A stretch of 64,000 bases of DNA, taken from positions 59,896 through 123,895 of the forward strand of contig NZ_BIMA01000004.1 in NCBI RefSeq assembly GCF_004000845.1. The letters run 5' to 3'. Both the position numbers and the translations under genes were made by a program. The notes beneath the pieces are model-generated. The model ran no database searches. It had not been told where the DNA came from and worked only from the letters and a program-made list of their open reading frames with translations. The stretch comes from Paenibacillus koleovorans NBRC 103111 (GTDB taxonomy: Bacteria; Bacillota; Bacilli; Paenibacillales; NBRC-103111). Shown here in pieces: positions 36,757 through 45,739 of this stretch (position 1 is the stretch's first letter; every line of letters begins with the position of its first letter).

Positions 36757-36769
36757 TGTTATCATAACA
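36757..36769. promoter_or_regulatory. Palindrome in the divergent control region
   Basis: TGTTATCATAACA is a perfect 13-bp palindrome about 160 bp upstream of the lipoprotein gene and about 200 bp upstream of the response regulator gene, which point away from each other. The surrounding 36595-36965 is AT-rich and contains no gene. It may be an operator, but no factor can be named. Confidence 0.35.
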
Positions 36770-36965
36770 AAAAAAAATGTGAAGGTCAAAAAGCAAAATC
36801 TTTAAGCCATTTTTTTAACCAATCGTATGTTTGCAACTCGACTTTGCCCTCTACCTGATTTGTACCCAAAATCACTCCTGCCGACAACAGGGAAATGTCC
36901 CCAAATGTCGAATTGATACAAGCGACCGCCAGGAAATGGTTTTGGAATAGGAGTGGACGAACGTT

Positions 36966-38102
36966 ATGAAAGCAATCATCGTGGACGACGAGCAGCCATC
37001 GATCGATATGCTCAAGATATTGCTTGAAGAGGACGGGCGAGTGGAAGTTACGGGGACGTATCGCAAACCGGCGGAAGCGCTGGCGATGCTGGACAAGCTG
37101 AAGCCGGACGTCGTTTTCCTCGATATCCAGATGCCGCTCATGAACGGCTTGGAGCTGGCCGAGCTGATGCTGGACGCGCATGACGAGTTGGAAATCATTT
37201 TTGTCACCGCCTACGATCATTACGCATTGGACGCCTTTCAAGCGAGCGCTATCGATTATTTGTTGAAGCCGATCGCGGAGGCAGGACTGGACAGAGCTAT
37301 CTCCCGGCTGTTCAAGCGCAAGCGTACGGTTGTTCCCAATCCGGCCTCGCTACAGCCACACGTGTACATCCATTGCCTGGGCCGGCTTGAAGTGACGGTG
37401 CGTGAGTCCGCACACGTCCCAGCCTTGCGAACAACCAAGGCGCAGGAGCTGCTGGCATACTTGTACTTGAAGCGGGATAAGGAGGTCAGCAAGTGGGAGA
37501 TTATAGAGGACATTTGGCCGGAATGCTCGAAGGAGCAGGCGCATTCCCATTTGCACACTACGGTTTACCAGGTCAGGAAGCTGCTGAAGCAGCAAGGCAT
37601 TCACGCCGCGCTCAGCTTCCGCAATGCGCATTACCGTCTGAATGCCGCGGGATTGGCCAGCGATTTGGCCTTATTCTCCCGCGCCTTCGACAAGGAAATC
37701 CGAATTACGGCGGCCAATGCGCCTTACTACGAGCAGTGTCTCGACTTATACCAAGGCGATCTATTCGGCGTCTGGAGCTATGCCTGGAGCTTGCCCGCGC
37801 GAGAGAAGCTCAGAGAGCAGTACGCTTCCCTAACGAAGCAGCTTTGCCGCTTTTATTTGCAGTCGGAGGATTACTCCCCGGCCATGCTGCGCATGCAAGG
37901 GCTGATCGCCGTTCAGCCCTTGGACGAGGAAGCTTATGAACTTCTTTTGCAGCTTGATTGGAAGAGGAATGACCGAACCGCGTTTGTCGCCCACTATCGC
38001 CAGCTGGAGCAGGTGCTGCACACCGAGCTCGGTCTGGTGCCGAATGAAACTACCAGACGTTTGTACGAGGAATGGTTTGCAGCAGCTGATGAGGAAAGGT
38101 GA
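36966..38102 (+). CDS. Response regulator with winged-helix and BTAD domains
   Basis: A 378-residue regulator. The receiver (1-120) has VDDEQ, phosphoacceptor Asp53 in FLDIQMPLMNG and Lys in LLKPIAEAG. An OmpR-like DNA-binding domain (about 135-230; TTKAQELLAYLYLKRDKEVS, VYQVRKLLKQQG) is followed by a bacterial transcriptional activator domain (about 240-375), as in SARP-type proteins. It ends 3 bp before the hybrid kinase gene and is clearly its partner. It is divergent from the Lpl-type operon and so likely controls it. Confidence 0.9.
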   Translation: MKAIIVDDEQPSIDMLKILLEEDGRVEVTGTYRKPAEALAMLDKLKPDVVFLDIQMPLMNGLELAELMLDAHDELEIIFVTAYDHYALDAFQASAIDYLLKPIAEAGLDRAISRLFKRKRTVVPNPASLQPHVYIHCLGRLEVTVRESAHVPALRTTKAQELLAYLYLKRDKEVSKWEIIEDIWPECSKEQAHSHLHTTVYQVRKLLKQQGIHAALSFRNAHYRLNAAGLASDLALFSRAFDKEIRITAANAPYYEQCLDLYQGDLFGVWSYAWSLPAREKLREQYASLTKQLCRFYLQSEDYSPAMLRMQGLIAVQPLDEEAYELLLQLDWKRNDRTAFVAHYRQLEQVLHTELGLVPNETTRRLYEEWFAAADEER

Positions 38103-38105
38103 AGC

Positions 38106-41100
38106 ATGTACCTGACAACGAAACGATTGCAGACGATTCTGCTCTGGCTGTCGACGCTCGTGATCATCACAACGATCGCAGTCCCCGTGTACAAGGAGCT
38201 ATCGGAGCCCGGCGTAAAGGCCGTGAACGGCGTGCTCGATTTACGGTCCTGGGACGCGAATGGTTCAGATGTTGTCAAGCTGAACGGCGAATGGGAATTT
38301 TATTGGGACGAGCTGCTGGAGCCTGCCGACTTCGAAAATGCAGACGGCAAGCTTTCCTCCCCTTTGTGGACGAATGTGCCGTCCAGCTGGGATTCGCTCC
38401 GCCTGAACGGCGATCCCTTGCCCGATAGCGGCTATGCCACCTACAGGCTGCACATTGAGATGCCTGTGGAGCATGGCGTATTCGGCATTAAGACGACCAA
38501 CATCCGCGCCTCCAACCGAATCTTCGTCAACGGTGAAGAGATTGGCCGTAGCGGCAAGCCCGCCGCTTCGCCTGATGCCATTATTCATCGGAACACCCCC
38601 TACGCGGGCTATTTCGCGATCGACTCCTCGAAGGTCGAAATCATCGTGCAGGTAGCCAGCTATAAGAGCTTCAATAGCGGCATCGTGCAAGCGATCTCGC
38701 TCGGCAATCAGCATGCGATTTCCGCATTCAACAATTACAACATAGCATTGGACGGCGGTTTGGCTTGGGGATTTCTGACCATGGCCGTCTACTTCATCGG
38801 CATTTACTTTCAACGCAGATCGCACCGGGAACTGCTTTTTTTCGGCTTATGCTGTCTGGCTACGATGATGTTCATTATGACGCATTCGGAACGGCTGCTT
38901 ACACAGCTGTTTCCTGAGCTGTCCATCATGGGCCAGCTTTATATCGAGGACATCACGGGGCTCCTGATGATGTACTTCTTTTCCCGCTACGTTTATCATT
39001 CCTTTCCCCGGATTTATCCGAAGCGGCTGATTCGGATTCTGGAGGGCGTCGGCGCTCTGGGTGTTGTCGCAGTGCTGTTCACATCAGCCAGCTACAACGG
39101 CCCGTTCGTTCTCGCCCTATCCCTCACGATCCTCGTCGTGATGCTCATCAACAGCTATTACATGGCCAGAGCGGCCTGGCAAGTCGAAGACGGCTCGGCT
39201 TACTTGTATATCGGCATCCTCGGGGCGCTGGACTTCGTTATCGTCAACTTCCTGAACAACATCTGGAAGCTGGAGGAGCACTACATTTTCCCTGCCGCCT
39301 TGCCGATCATCGTGCTGTCGCAAGCGCTATATATGTCCAAGCAGTATACGAGATCGTTCCGGACGATTCAGGATCTGTCCACGAAGCTGTCGGCTATCGA
39401 CAAGCTGAAGGATGAATTTCTCGCCAAAACGTCGCATGAGCTGAAGACGCCGCTTAACGGCATTATCAATATTACGCAATCCCTGCTGGACGGAGCCGGA
39501 GGCGGCGTGAACCACGCACAGGCGGGCGATCTCAAGCTCATTGTTAATACAGGCAGACGGTTGTCAACGCTGGTCCATGACATTCTTGATTTTTCCAAAA
39601 TGAAAAATCATGATTTGCAGCTGCGGCTCTCCCATTTTGACTGTTACATGGTCGTGAATGTGACGATCGAGATGTTCAGCCATATGGTCAAAAACAAACC
39701 GATCTCGTTCGTCAACGAGCTGCCTGGAAACTCGTTCGCAGTTTACGCAGACGAAAACCGGTTTATGCAAATTGTGTACAATTTGCTCGACAATGCGGTC
39801 AAACATACGCATGCGGGACATGTGACGGTGTCGGCGAAGCAAGAGAACGGATTCGTGTATTTGACCGTTTCCGATACGGGGGTGGGCATCCCTGCCGAAA
39901 AGTTCGAAGACATTTTCAAATCCTTCGAGCAGCTTGAGCCGAGCCTGACACGCAGCCACAGCGGAGTCGGATTGGGGCTGGCGATTACACAGCAGCTCGT
40001 GGAGCTGCACGGCGGTGAAGTTCGCGTGGAATCGGAAGTGGGCGTCGGGACGAGGATGACGTTCTCCGTGCCGGCCGGCCGCATGGAACAGCGCAATGAC
40101 AGCGAAGCGGACAGCAACTCAGACAACAACTCAGCCAGCGACATGGACAGCGTCAGGACGCCCCAGATGTACGAGATTGCGCCCTACGCCGCGGTAACGG
40201 TCGAGCCTGGTACAGCAACCGAATCCTCGTACGCGATTCTTGCCGTCGATGACGAATATAGCAGCCTGAAGGCCATCTCGAATCTGCTGACTGTAGCGCA
40301 ATATTCCGTAACCGGCGCGACGAACGGGGAAGACGCGATAAAGGAACTCATGAAGGGCGGCCAATACGATCTATGCATTCTCGATATTATGATGCCGGGC
40401 ATGTCGGGCTTCGAAGTGTGCAGGGTCATTCGCGAGAAATACTCCCTGCTCGAATTGCCGATCCTGCTCGTTACCGCCAAGAGCCAATATAGCGATTTGG
40501 CGGCTGGGCTTGCGGCCGGGGCCAACGATTTTCTGGAGAAGCCTTACAACCATATGGAGCTTAAAAGTCGGGTCGCAACGCTAGTGCAGTTGAAAAAATC
40601 CGCGGATGAGCTTGTACGCAAGGAATTGTCCTTCCTGCAAGCGCAGATCAAGCCTCATTTTATTTATAACACCCTGAACACGATTCTCTCTTACAGCTAT
40701 ACGGATCATCAGCGTTCGCGAAAATTGCTGCATTACTTCAGCACCTACTTGCGCAGCTGCTTTGATTTCAAAGAAACGGACGATTATGTCCCGCTCGAGA
40801 AGGAAGTCGCCCTGCTGGACGCCTATATGGAAATCGAAAAAGCGCGTTTCGTCGATCTGCTCGACGTTCGGATGCACATCGACCCTGCTGTATTGAAAGT
40901 GCCGATTCCTTCGCTGATCATTCAGCCTCTTGTGGAAAACGCCATCCATCACGGAATTATGAAGAAGGAGAACGGCGGCTGTCTGACGGTTGCCGTTGCG
41001 CCGGATGGCGATTCGCTGCAGATCGAAGTAAGCGATGACGGCGTCGGCATGACAAGCGAGGCGGACGAGGCCGGTTTGGGGGGTTCGGGCGGGCAGCGGC

Positions 41101-41249
41101 GCGGCGTGGCGCTGGATAACATCCGCAAACGGCTGTTTCGTTTATACGGAAGCCCGCTTATCATCCGCAGCGAGTGGGGCAAGGGCACATCCGTTATCAT
41201 ACGCATACCATTCCGCAGGACGATCCAGGCGGGAGACCGGAGCAAGTAG
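38106..41249 (+). CDS. 7TM hybrid sensor kinase with two kinase cores
   Basis: A 1,047-residue membrane protein. A helix (about 10-30) leads to an extracytoplasmic 7TMR-DISM-type jelly-roll domain (about 40-205; carbohydrate-binding-like, WDSLRLNGDPLPDSGYATYR). Seven membrane helices follow (about 215-410). The first core has HisKA with His444 (KTSHELKTPLNG) and HATPase (N-box DNAVKH, G-box VGLGLAITQQ). A receiver domain comes next with Asp760 (ILDIMMPGM). A second, LytS/YesM-like core follows with His851 in QAQIKPHFIYNTLNTI and its own HATPase (VENAIHHG). ATG at 38106 with AGGAAAGG. Two kinase types in one chain is unusual. Likely senses a sugar or wall fragment. Confidence 0.9.
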   Translation: MYLTTKRLQTILLWLSTLVIITTIAVPVYKELSEPGVKAVNGVLDLRSWDANGSDVVKLNGEWEFYWDELLEPADFENADGKLSSPLWTNVPSSWDSLRLNGDPLPDSGYATYRLHIEMPVEHGVFGIKTTNIRASNRIFVNGEEIGRSGKPAASPDAIIHRNTPYAGYFAIDSSKVEIIVQVASYKSFNSGIVQAISLGNQHAISAFNNYNIALDGGLAWGFLTMAVYFIGIYFQRRSHRELLFFGLCCLATMMFIMTHSERLLTQLFPELSIMGQLYIEDITGLLMMYFFSRYVYHSFPRIYPKRLIRILEGVGALGVVAVLFTSASYNGPFVLALSLTILVVMLINSYYMARAAWQVEDGSAYLYIGILGALDFVIVNFLNNIWKLEEHYIFPAALPIIVLSQALYMSKQYTRSFRTIQDLSTKLSAIDKLKDEFLAKTSHELKTPLNGIINITQSLLDGAGGGVNHAQAGDLKLIVNTGRRLSTLVHDILDFSKMKNHDLQLRLSHFDCYMVVNVTIEMFSHMVKNKPISFVNELPGNSFAVYADENRFMQIVYNLLDNAVKHTHAGHVTVSAKQENGFVYLTVSDTGVGIPAEKFEDIFKSFEQLEPSLTRSHSGVGLGLAITQQLVELHGGEVRVESEVGVGTRMTFSVPAGRMEQRNDSEADSNSDNNSASDMDSVRTPQMYEIAPYAAVTVEPGTATESSYAILAVDDEYSSLKAISNLLTVAQYSVTGATNGEDAIKELMKGGQYDLCILDIMMPGMSGFEVCRVIREKYSLLELPILLVTAKSQYSDLAAGLAAGANDFLEKPYNHMELKSRVATLVQLKKSADELVRKELSFLQAQIKPHFIYNTLNTILSYSYTDHQRSRKLLHYFSTYLRSCFDFKETDDYVPLEKEVALLDAYMEIEKARFVDLLDVRMHIDPAVLKVPIPSLIIQPLVENAIHHGIMKKENGGCLTVAVAPDGDSLQIEVSDDGVGMTSEADEAGLGGSGGQRRGVALDNIRKRLFRLYGSPLIIRSEWGKGTSVIIRIPFRRTIQAGDRSK

Positions 41250-41275
41250 CCGGCCCCGCTTGGGTCTTTTTTTTT
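41234..41275 (+). terminator. Terminator of the regulator/kinase operon
   Basis: AGACC and CAAG near the end of the kinase gene pair with CTTG and GGTCT, followed by nine T. The stem overlaps the last codons of the coding region. Confidence 0.6.
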
Positions 41276-41347
41276 GTCCAGAGAATGTCCAGAATACTTT
41301 TTTATAATCGGGAGCAGCAAACTTCATTTGTCTGGGAGGATAAGGGA

Positions 41348-42526
41348 ATGAATTACCGCAGATTAGGGAAACGACTGCTCATTCCGCTGCTCGTTTTATT
41401 TGGCGCAATTGCTTGGCATACGTCCCTCCCGCAAGCCACGCCACCTGCGCTCGATGCGGCGGAAGCCGATAAAATTCGAGTATTGAACGAATATTACCGT
41501 GTTTCCGATTTGCATGCAAAAGGATTTACGGGCCGAGGCGCGCGAATCGCGATCGTGGCGTTCGATACGTTTCAGCGTTCCGACATTGAGACGTTCTCGC
41601 GGCAATTCGACTTGCCTGAGCCGGACATCAACGTCATCTCTCTGTTCGGCGGCGCCATTCATCAGGGAGTGGCAACCGACGGCCATAAGGAAACGACACT
41701 GAATATAGACATCGCGCACGCAGCGGCTCCGGACGCGGTGCTGGACGTGTATTCCGTTCCTCCCTCCGTACCATTCTCCATTCTCCTGCAAGCCATTATG
41801 GATAACGGACAAGCTCAGCTCGTTACGTTCTCATGGGGACGCGCTCCTAACATGCGAGATGACGAACGCGCCAACGAAGTGATTGAAGAGATGCGCAAAC
41901 GAGGGATCACCGTGTTCGCTTCGACGGGCAATAACGGTGCAACGGCAGACAATAAGCATCTTCTATCGCCCTCCTATTTGCCGAATGTCGTAGCGGTTGG
42001 AGGAACCGTCGTGGCGCGCGATCCGGCATCCGGACGCGCAGTTGAATACGATTGGCCCCTCTCGGTCGGAGGGTGGAGCGTCAAATATCCGTTGCCGCTC
42101 TATCAAGCGGGCGCCGCGGAGAAGCTGACGGCGGAAGGCCGAAAATACCGCATGCTGCCGGACATCGTCGGCCCCTCCGTCGTCGTAACCGCAACCGAAT
42201 CGCCGAATTCGGAGCGGAGCGGGATTCCGATCTATGTCACGGATCCTTTAACAGGGGAGGGCCAGTGGGACCAGGCAACCGGGACAAGCGTCGCCGCCCC
42301 CTATGTGGCCGGTATATTTGCCAATATAGTCGGTGGACTGGGCAGAGGCTTGGGGGACCTTCATGAGCCGCTTTACAAGCTGATGGAACAGCCAGCCTTT
42401 AACCGCGTGAAGGCCGGCAACCATGAAGGCGTCTTTGAAAGGGGGGATTTCTATTCGATGGCAACGGGACTCGGCAGTATCAATGCCTATGAAATGGCGG
42501 TCGCACTGGGCTTGATTCCGGAATAA
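41348..42526 (+). CDS. S8/S53-type secreted peptidase homologue with altered active site
   Basis: A 392-residue subtilisin/sedolisin-fold protein with one N-terminal helix (LLIPLLVLFGAIAW), probably a signal or anchor. FTGRGARIAIVAFDTF marks the core. The block DGHKETTLNIDIAHAAAPDA matches the sedolisin Glu/Asp helix: Glu115 is kept but the Asp four residues later is Asn119. The oxyanion block reads STGNNGA (Asn195), as in subtilisins rather than the sedolisin Asp. Ser314 is in GTSVAAP. No subtilisin-type HGTH is present. The combination lies between S8 and S53, so activity is uncertain. ATG at 41348 with GGGAGG. The next gene on the same strand is a surface protein, which may be its substrate or partner. 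Confidence 0.82.
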   Translation: MNYRRLGKRLLIPLLVLFGAIAWHTSLPQATPPALDAAEADKIRVLNEYYRVSDLHAKGFTGRGARIAIVAFDTFQRSDIETFSRQFDLPEPDINVISLFGGAIHQGVATDGHKETTLNIDIAHAAAPDAVLDVYSVPPSVPFSILLQAIMDNGQAQLVTFSWGRAPNMRDDERANEVIEEMRKRGITVFASTGNNGATADNKHLLSPSYLPNVVAVGGTVVARDPASGRAVEYDWPLSVGGWSVKYPLPLYQAGAAEKLTAEGRKYRMLPDIVGPSVVVTATESPNSERSGIPIYVTDPLTGEGQWDQATGTSVAAPYVAGIFANIVGGLGRGLGDLHEPLYKLMEQPAFNRVKAGNHEGVFERGDFYSMATGLGSINAYEMAVALGLIPE

Positions 42527-42577
42527 GAGCCGCTTTGAAATGATTCCCAACATTTATTTTAAGGAAGGATGTCCTCC

Positions 42578-45500
42578 ATGAATCGACGCTTTAAACGTTC
42601 TGTTATACGGTTGGTTATCATCGCGTGCATGCTGTTGACCGCTATTCCGCTTAATATTGCATACGCTGTACCGACTCTTGCGGACCCTCCCGTCACATCC
42701 GCCAAAACGTGGTTCGGGTCCTTGTCGGTTTCAGCCGGCCATCTGGAAAACCATGGGAATGCCACCTATACTTTGACGTTGACAGGCCCGTCGGTAGAAA
42801 TAACTTATACAGCCGATTTCCAATTTGACACAGTCGAATACGAGCTGAATGGCGCACATGGGGGTACTGCTCCAGTCACCATAACCGCCGCTCTCCATGC
42901 GAATGAAGGCTCGACGCAGAGCATCGTTTTTCACAATGGCGAAGAAGATGTTCCCATTACCGTTCACTTCTTGTCCGTGACGACGTCGACGAATGTGAGC
43001 AACACCGATACGACAGCTTTCCTCATTGGAACAGCGCTCGGCGGCTTCGGCATGTCAACGCCGGTCGGATTCGAATATTCGGAAGATGCGAATTTGGCGA
43101 ATAGCCTGACAACGAGCGAGGTTTTGTCGGGCAACATGATCTACGGAGCCTTGTCAAACCTGAAACGCGGCACGACGTACTACTACCGGGCTTATGCCCA
43201 GATTGGCGGTACGAAGGTGTACGGGGAGGTTCGATCCTTCATAACCGCGACCATGACCGGGATCGACGTGAAGGATGCCAACAACCAGGTGCTGACGAAA
43301 TCCCCGGCTACGTTCAATTACAATACGACCGTGTACGAGGTGCATGTACCGCATGGCACGACGACCGTGAGCGTAGTCGAGTCCGTGTACTTGGGGACCG
43401 CTCTTGAGCCATTGGATGCAACATACGCGGTAAATGGCGGTAGTTCGGCTTCGGAAACATGGCAGTCGCTATCGGACGGCAACATGGCGGCGTCTCATCA
43501 GGTCGCTATAACGGCGGATTTGACGACCGTTTGCGTAAGCGCTTTGGCGTTTACAGGTCAGTCTACGCAGCCGAGCGCTTGCGCTTCCGGACAATTTGAA
43601 GTCAAAATTATTCGCGATGCTGCGCCCAGCTTGTCCGTCACCACTTCGGCCAATGTGAACAACACCGATACGACAGCGTTCCTCATAGGAATGACGGACG
43701 GCTTCGGCATGTCGACGCCAGTCGGGTTCGAGTATTCGGAATATCCGAACTTCTCGGCCAAAGAAACGACGAACGAGGTTTTGTCGGGCAACATGATCTA
43801 CGGAGCTTTATCGAACCTGAAACGCGGCACGACGTACTATTACCGGGCTTATGCCGTGTTCGAAGAAGTGAAGATGTACGGAGAAGTTCGATCGTTCACG
43901 ACAGCTACCATGACCGGCATCGACGTGAAGGGTGCAACCGGGAACGTGATGACGAAATCCCCGGCTTCCTTCAGCTACAGTACGACGGTGTACGAGGTGC
44001 ATGTACCGCATGGTACGACGACCGTGAGCGTAGTCGAGTCCGTGTACTTGGGGACCGCTCTTGAGCCATTGGATGCAACATACGCGGTAAACGGCGGTAG
44101 CTCGGCTTCGGAAACGTGGCAGTCGCTATCGGACGGCAAAATGGCGGCGTCTCATCAGGTCGCTATAACGGCGGATTTGACGACCGTCTGCGTAAGCGCT
44201 TTGGCGTTTACAGGTCCGACTCAGCAGTCCAGCGCTTGCGCTTCCGGACAGTATGAAGTCAGGATCATTCGCGATGCCGCGCCGCCTGCACCGGAGCCGG
44301 AGCAAACACCGATTTCTACCCCGACGAAAGCCATACTCGTACTGGACTCCGACCCGAACCGGAAGGACCAATCGGCGAAAACGGCGATTACCCAAATCAT
44401 CGGAACGGATTTGACGATGTCGGCCAAGCTGATGACGGCGAACGGAGTGCCTTTGAATATTCCGGATATTCCTATGGGCGCAGACGGGTCGTTTAGTCTG
44501 AACAACGTGCCGCCAGGAGAATACAAGGTCGCTCTGAGCGTCGTTGCGCCGACAGGCGAGAAGCTCGCCGGATGTATCGCGAAGCTGATCGTGAACAGTA
44601 ACGGGAGCGCCACCCTTGAAGCGGGTCTCATCGACCCTTACGGGATTGTGACGGATGCGGTTACCGGTCGAACGATCGACGGAGCGAAGCTTACCCTGCA
44701 TTGGACGGACACCGAGTTAAACCGTTCCAAGGGCAGAAAGCCCGGCGATCTGGTTGTACTGCCGATCTTGCCGGACTTTGCTCCGAACCAGAACCGCGAT
44801 CCGCAAATGTCCGTAGACGGGGGACAGTACGGCTGGATGGTATTCCCGGACGGGGACTACTATATCCTCGCTGTAAAAGACGGATACGACACGTTCGACA
44901 GCCGCAAGGACTTGCGCGACGAGCTGCAGGGAGACGATAGCTATATTAAAAACGGCAACATTCACGTAGGCACTTCGATTGTGCAGTACAGCTTCGCCAT
45001 GCAGCCGAAAATCGTCGGCTCCGGCGAACACAAGCCGTACATGCTCGGTTATCCGGACGGCTCCTTCCTCCCGGAACGCGGCATCTCGCGCGCCGAGACG
45101 GCGGCGATTCTGAGCCGCTTGTTCACGGCGAATGCAGACCAGACGGCAACCTCCGTTGTTCCATTCGCAGACGTAGAGAACACGCATTGGGCGGCGGATG
45201 CCATCGCAGAGGCAGCCGCGCAGCTGTGGATGGTCGGCTATTCGGACGGCAGCTTCCGTCCGGAGCAGCAAGTGACGCGTGCCGAGTTCGCGCAAGTTTT
45301 GCTGAATGTGAAGAAATGGAGCGAGACGGCGGAAACCGCCTTTACCGATGTTAAGGGGCACTGGGCTTTGAAGGCCATTGCCGCGCTGCAGAAGCAAGTT
45401 CATCTCCCGGGCTACCCGGACGGCACCTTTCGCCCGGATCAACCGATCCAGCGCGTGGAAGCCGTCAAAGTGTTCAATCAGCTGACAGATCGCCAGCCAT

Positions 45501-45634
45501 GGTCGGTTCAGGCTGCGCCGAGATGGACGGATGTCCCTGCGGGACATAGGGACTTCAATGCAATCATGGAAGCGTCCGTGCCGCATGACTACGATCGGTT
45601 CGAGCTCGGGTTTGAGAACTGGACGTCCAAATAA
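42578..45634 (+). CDS. SLH-domain surface protein with duplicated Fn3/cadherin-like modules
   Basis: A 1,018-residue secreted protein. The signal peptide ends near IPLNIAYAVPT. Two copies of a module of about 219 aa follow (about 132-351 and 352-570). Each starts LSVTTSTNVSN-like, contains NLKRGTTYYYRAYA (fibronectin-III-like) and then a cadherin-like beta-sandwich (VYEVHVPHGTTTVSVVESVY). Next come a carboxypeptidase-regulatory-like beta-domain (about 600-800) and three SLH motifs (MLGYPDGSFLPERGISRAET, MVGYSDGSFRPEQQVTRAEF, LPGYPDGTFRPDQPIQRVEA) that anchor it to wall polymer. The ATG at 42578 is nine bases after GGAAGG; the ATG at 42569 touches the RBS. It is 51 bp downstream of the peptidase gene. 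Confidence 0.92.
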   Translation: MNRRFKRSVIRLVIIACMLLTAIPLNIAYAVPTLADPPVTSAKTWFGSLSVSAGHLENHGNATYTLTLTGPSVEITYTADFQFDTVEYELNGAHGGTAPVTITAALHANEGSTQSIVFHNGEEDVPITVHFLSVTTSTNVSNTDTTAFLIGTALGGFGMSTPVGFEYSEDANLANSLTTSEVLSGNMIYGALSNLKRGTTYYYRAYAQIGGTKVYGEVRSFITATMTGIDVKDANNQVLTKSPATFNYNTTVYEVHVPHGTTTVSVVESVYLGTALEPLDATYAVNGGSSASETWQSLSDGNMAASHQVAITADLTTVCVSALAFTGQSTQPSACASGQFEVKIIRDAAPSLSVTTSANVNNTDTTAFLIGMTDGFGMSTPVGFEYSEYPNFSAKETTNEVLSGNMIYGALSNLKRGTTYYYRAYAVFEEVKMYGEVRSFTTATMTGIDVKGATGNVMTKSPASFSYSTTVYEVHVPHGTTTVSVVESVYLGTALEPLDATYAVNGGSSASETWQSLSDGKMAASHQVAITADLTTVCVSALAFTGPTQQSSACASGQYEVRIIRDAAPPAPEPEQTPISTPTKAILVLDSDPNRKDQSAKTAITQIIGTDLTMSAKLMTANGVPLNIPDIPMGADGSFSLNNVPPGEYKVALSVVAPTGEKLAGCIAKLIVNSNGSATLEAGLIDPYGIVTDAVTGRTIDGAKLTLHWTDTELNRSKGRKPGDLVVLPILPDFAPNQNRDPQMSVDGGQYGWMVFPDGDYYILAVKDGYDTFDSRKDLRDELQGDDSYIKNGNIHVGTSIVQYSFAMQPKIVGSGEHKPYMLGYPDGSFLPERGISRAETAAILSRLFTANADQTATSVVPFADVENTHWAADAIAEAAAQLWMVGYSDGSFRPEQQVTRAEFAQVLLNVKKWSETAETAFTDVKGHWALKAIAALQKQVHLPGYPDGTFRPDQPIQRVEAVKVFNQLTDRQPWSVQAAPRWTDVPAGHRDFNAIMEASVPHDYDRFELGFENWTSK
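42971..44288 (+). repeat. Tandem intragenic repeat, two copies of 657-660 bp
   Basis: Copy 1 is 42971-43630 and copy 2 is 43631-44288. The second halves are nearly identical over about 200 bp (from GTGTACGAGGTGCATGTACC at 43331 and 43988), while the first halves differ more. This suggests recent gene conversion or selection on part of the module. Confidence 0.9.
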
Positions 45635-45640
45635 ACGCTT

Positions 45641-45685
45641 CAAAACGAAGAGCTTGCGGCACTCGGCCGCAAGCTCTTCGTTTTG
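45641..45685. terminator. Strong bidirectional terminator
   Basis: A perfect 20-bp stem CAAAACGAAGAGCTTGCGGC with ACTCG loop ends in TTTTG on the plus strand and has AAAAC at its start. It lies between the converging SLH gene and the methylcitrate dehydratase gene. Confidence 0.9.
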
Positions 45686-45739
45686 GGTTGGAACGGGCGT
45701 TTCTTGTGTTCTGGCCGTCGCAGAATATCGAAGAATTAC

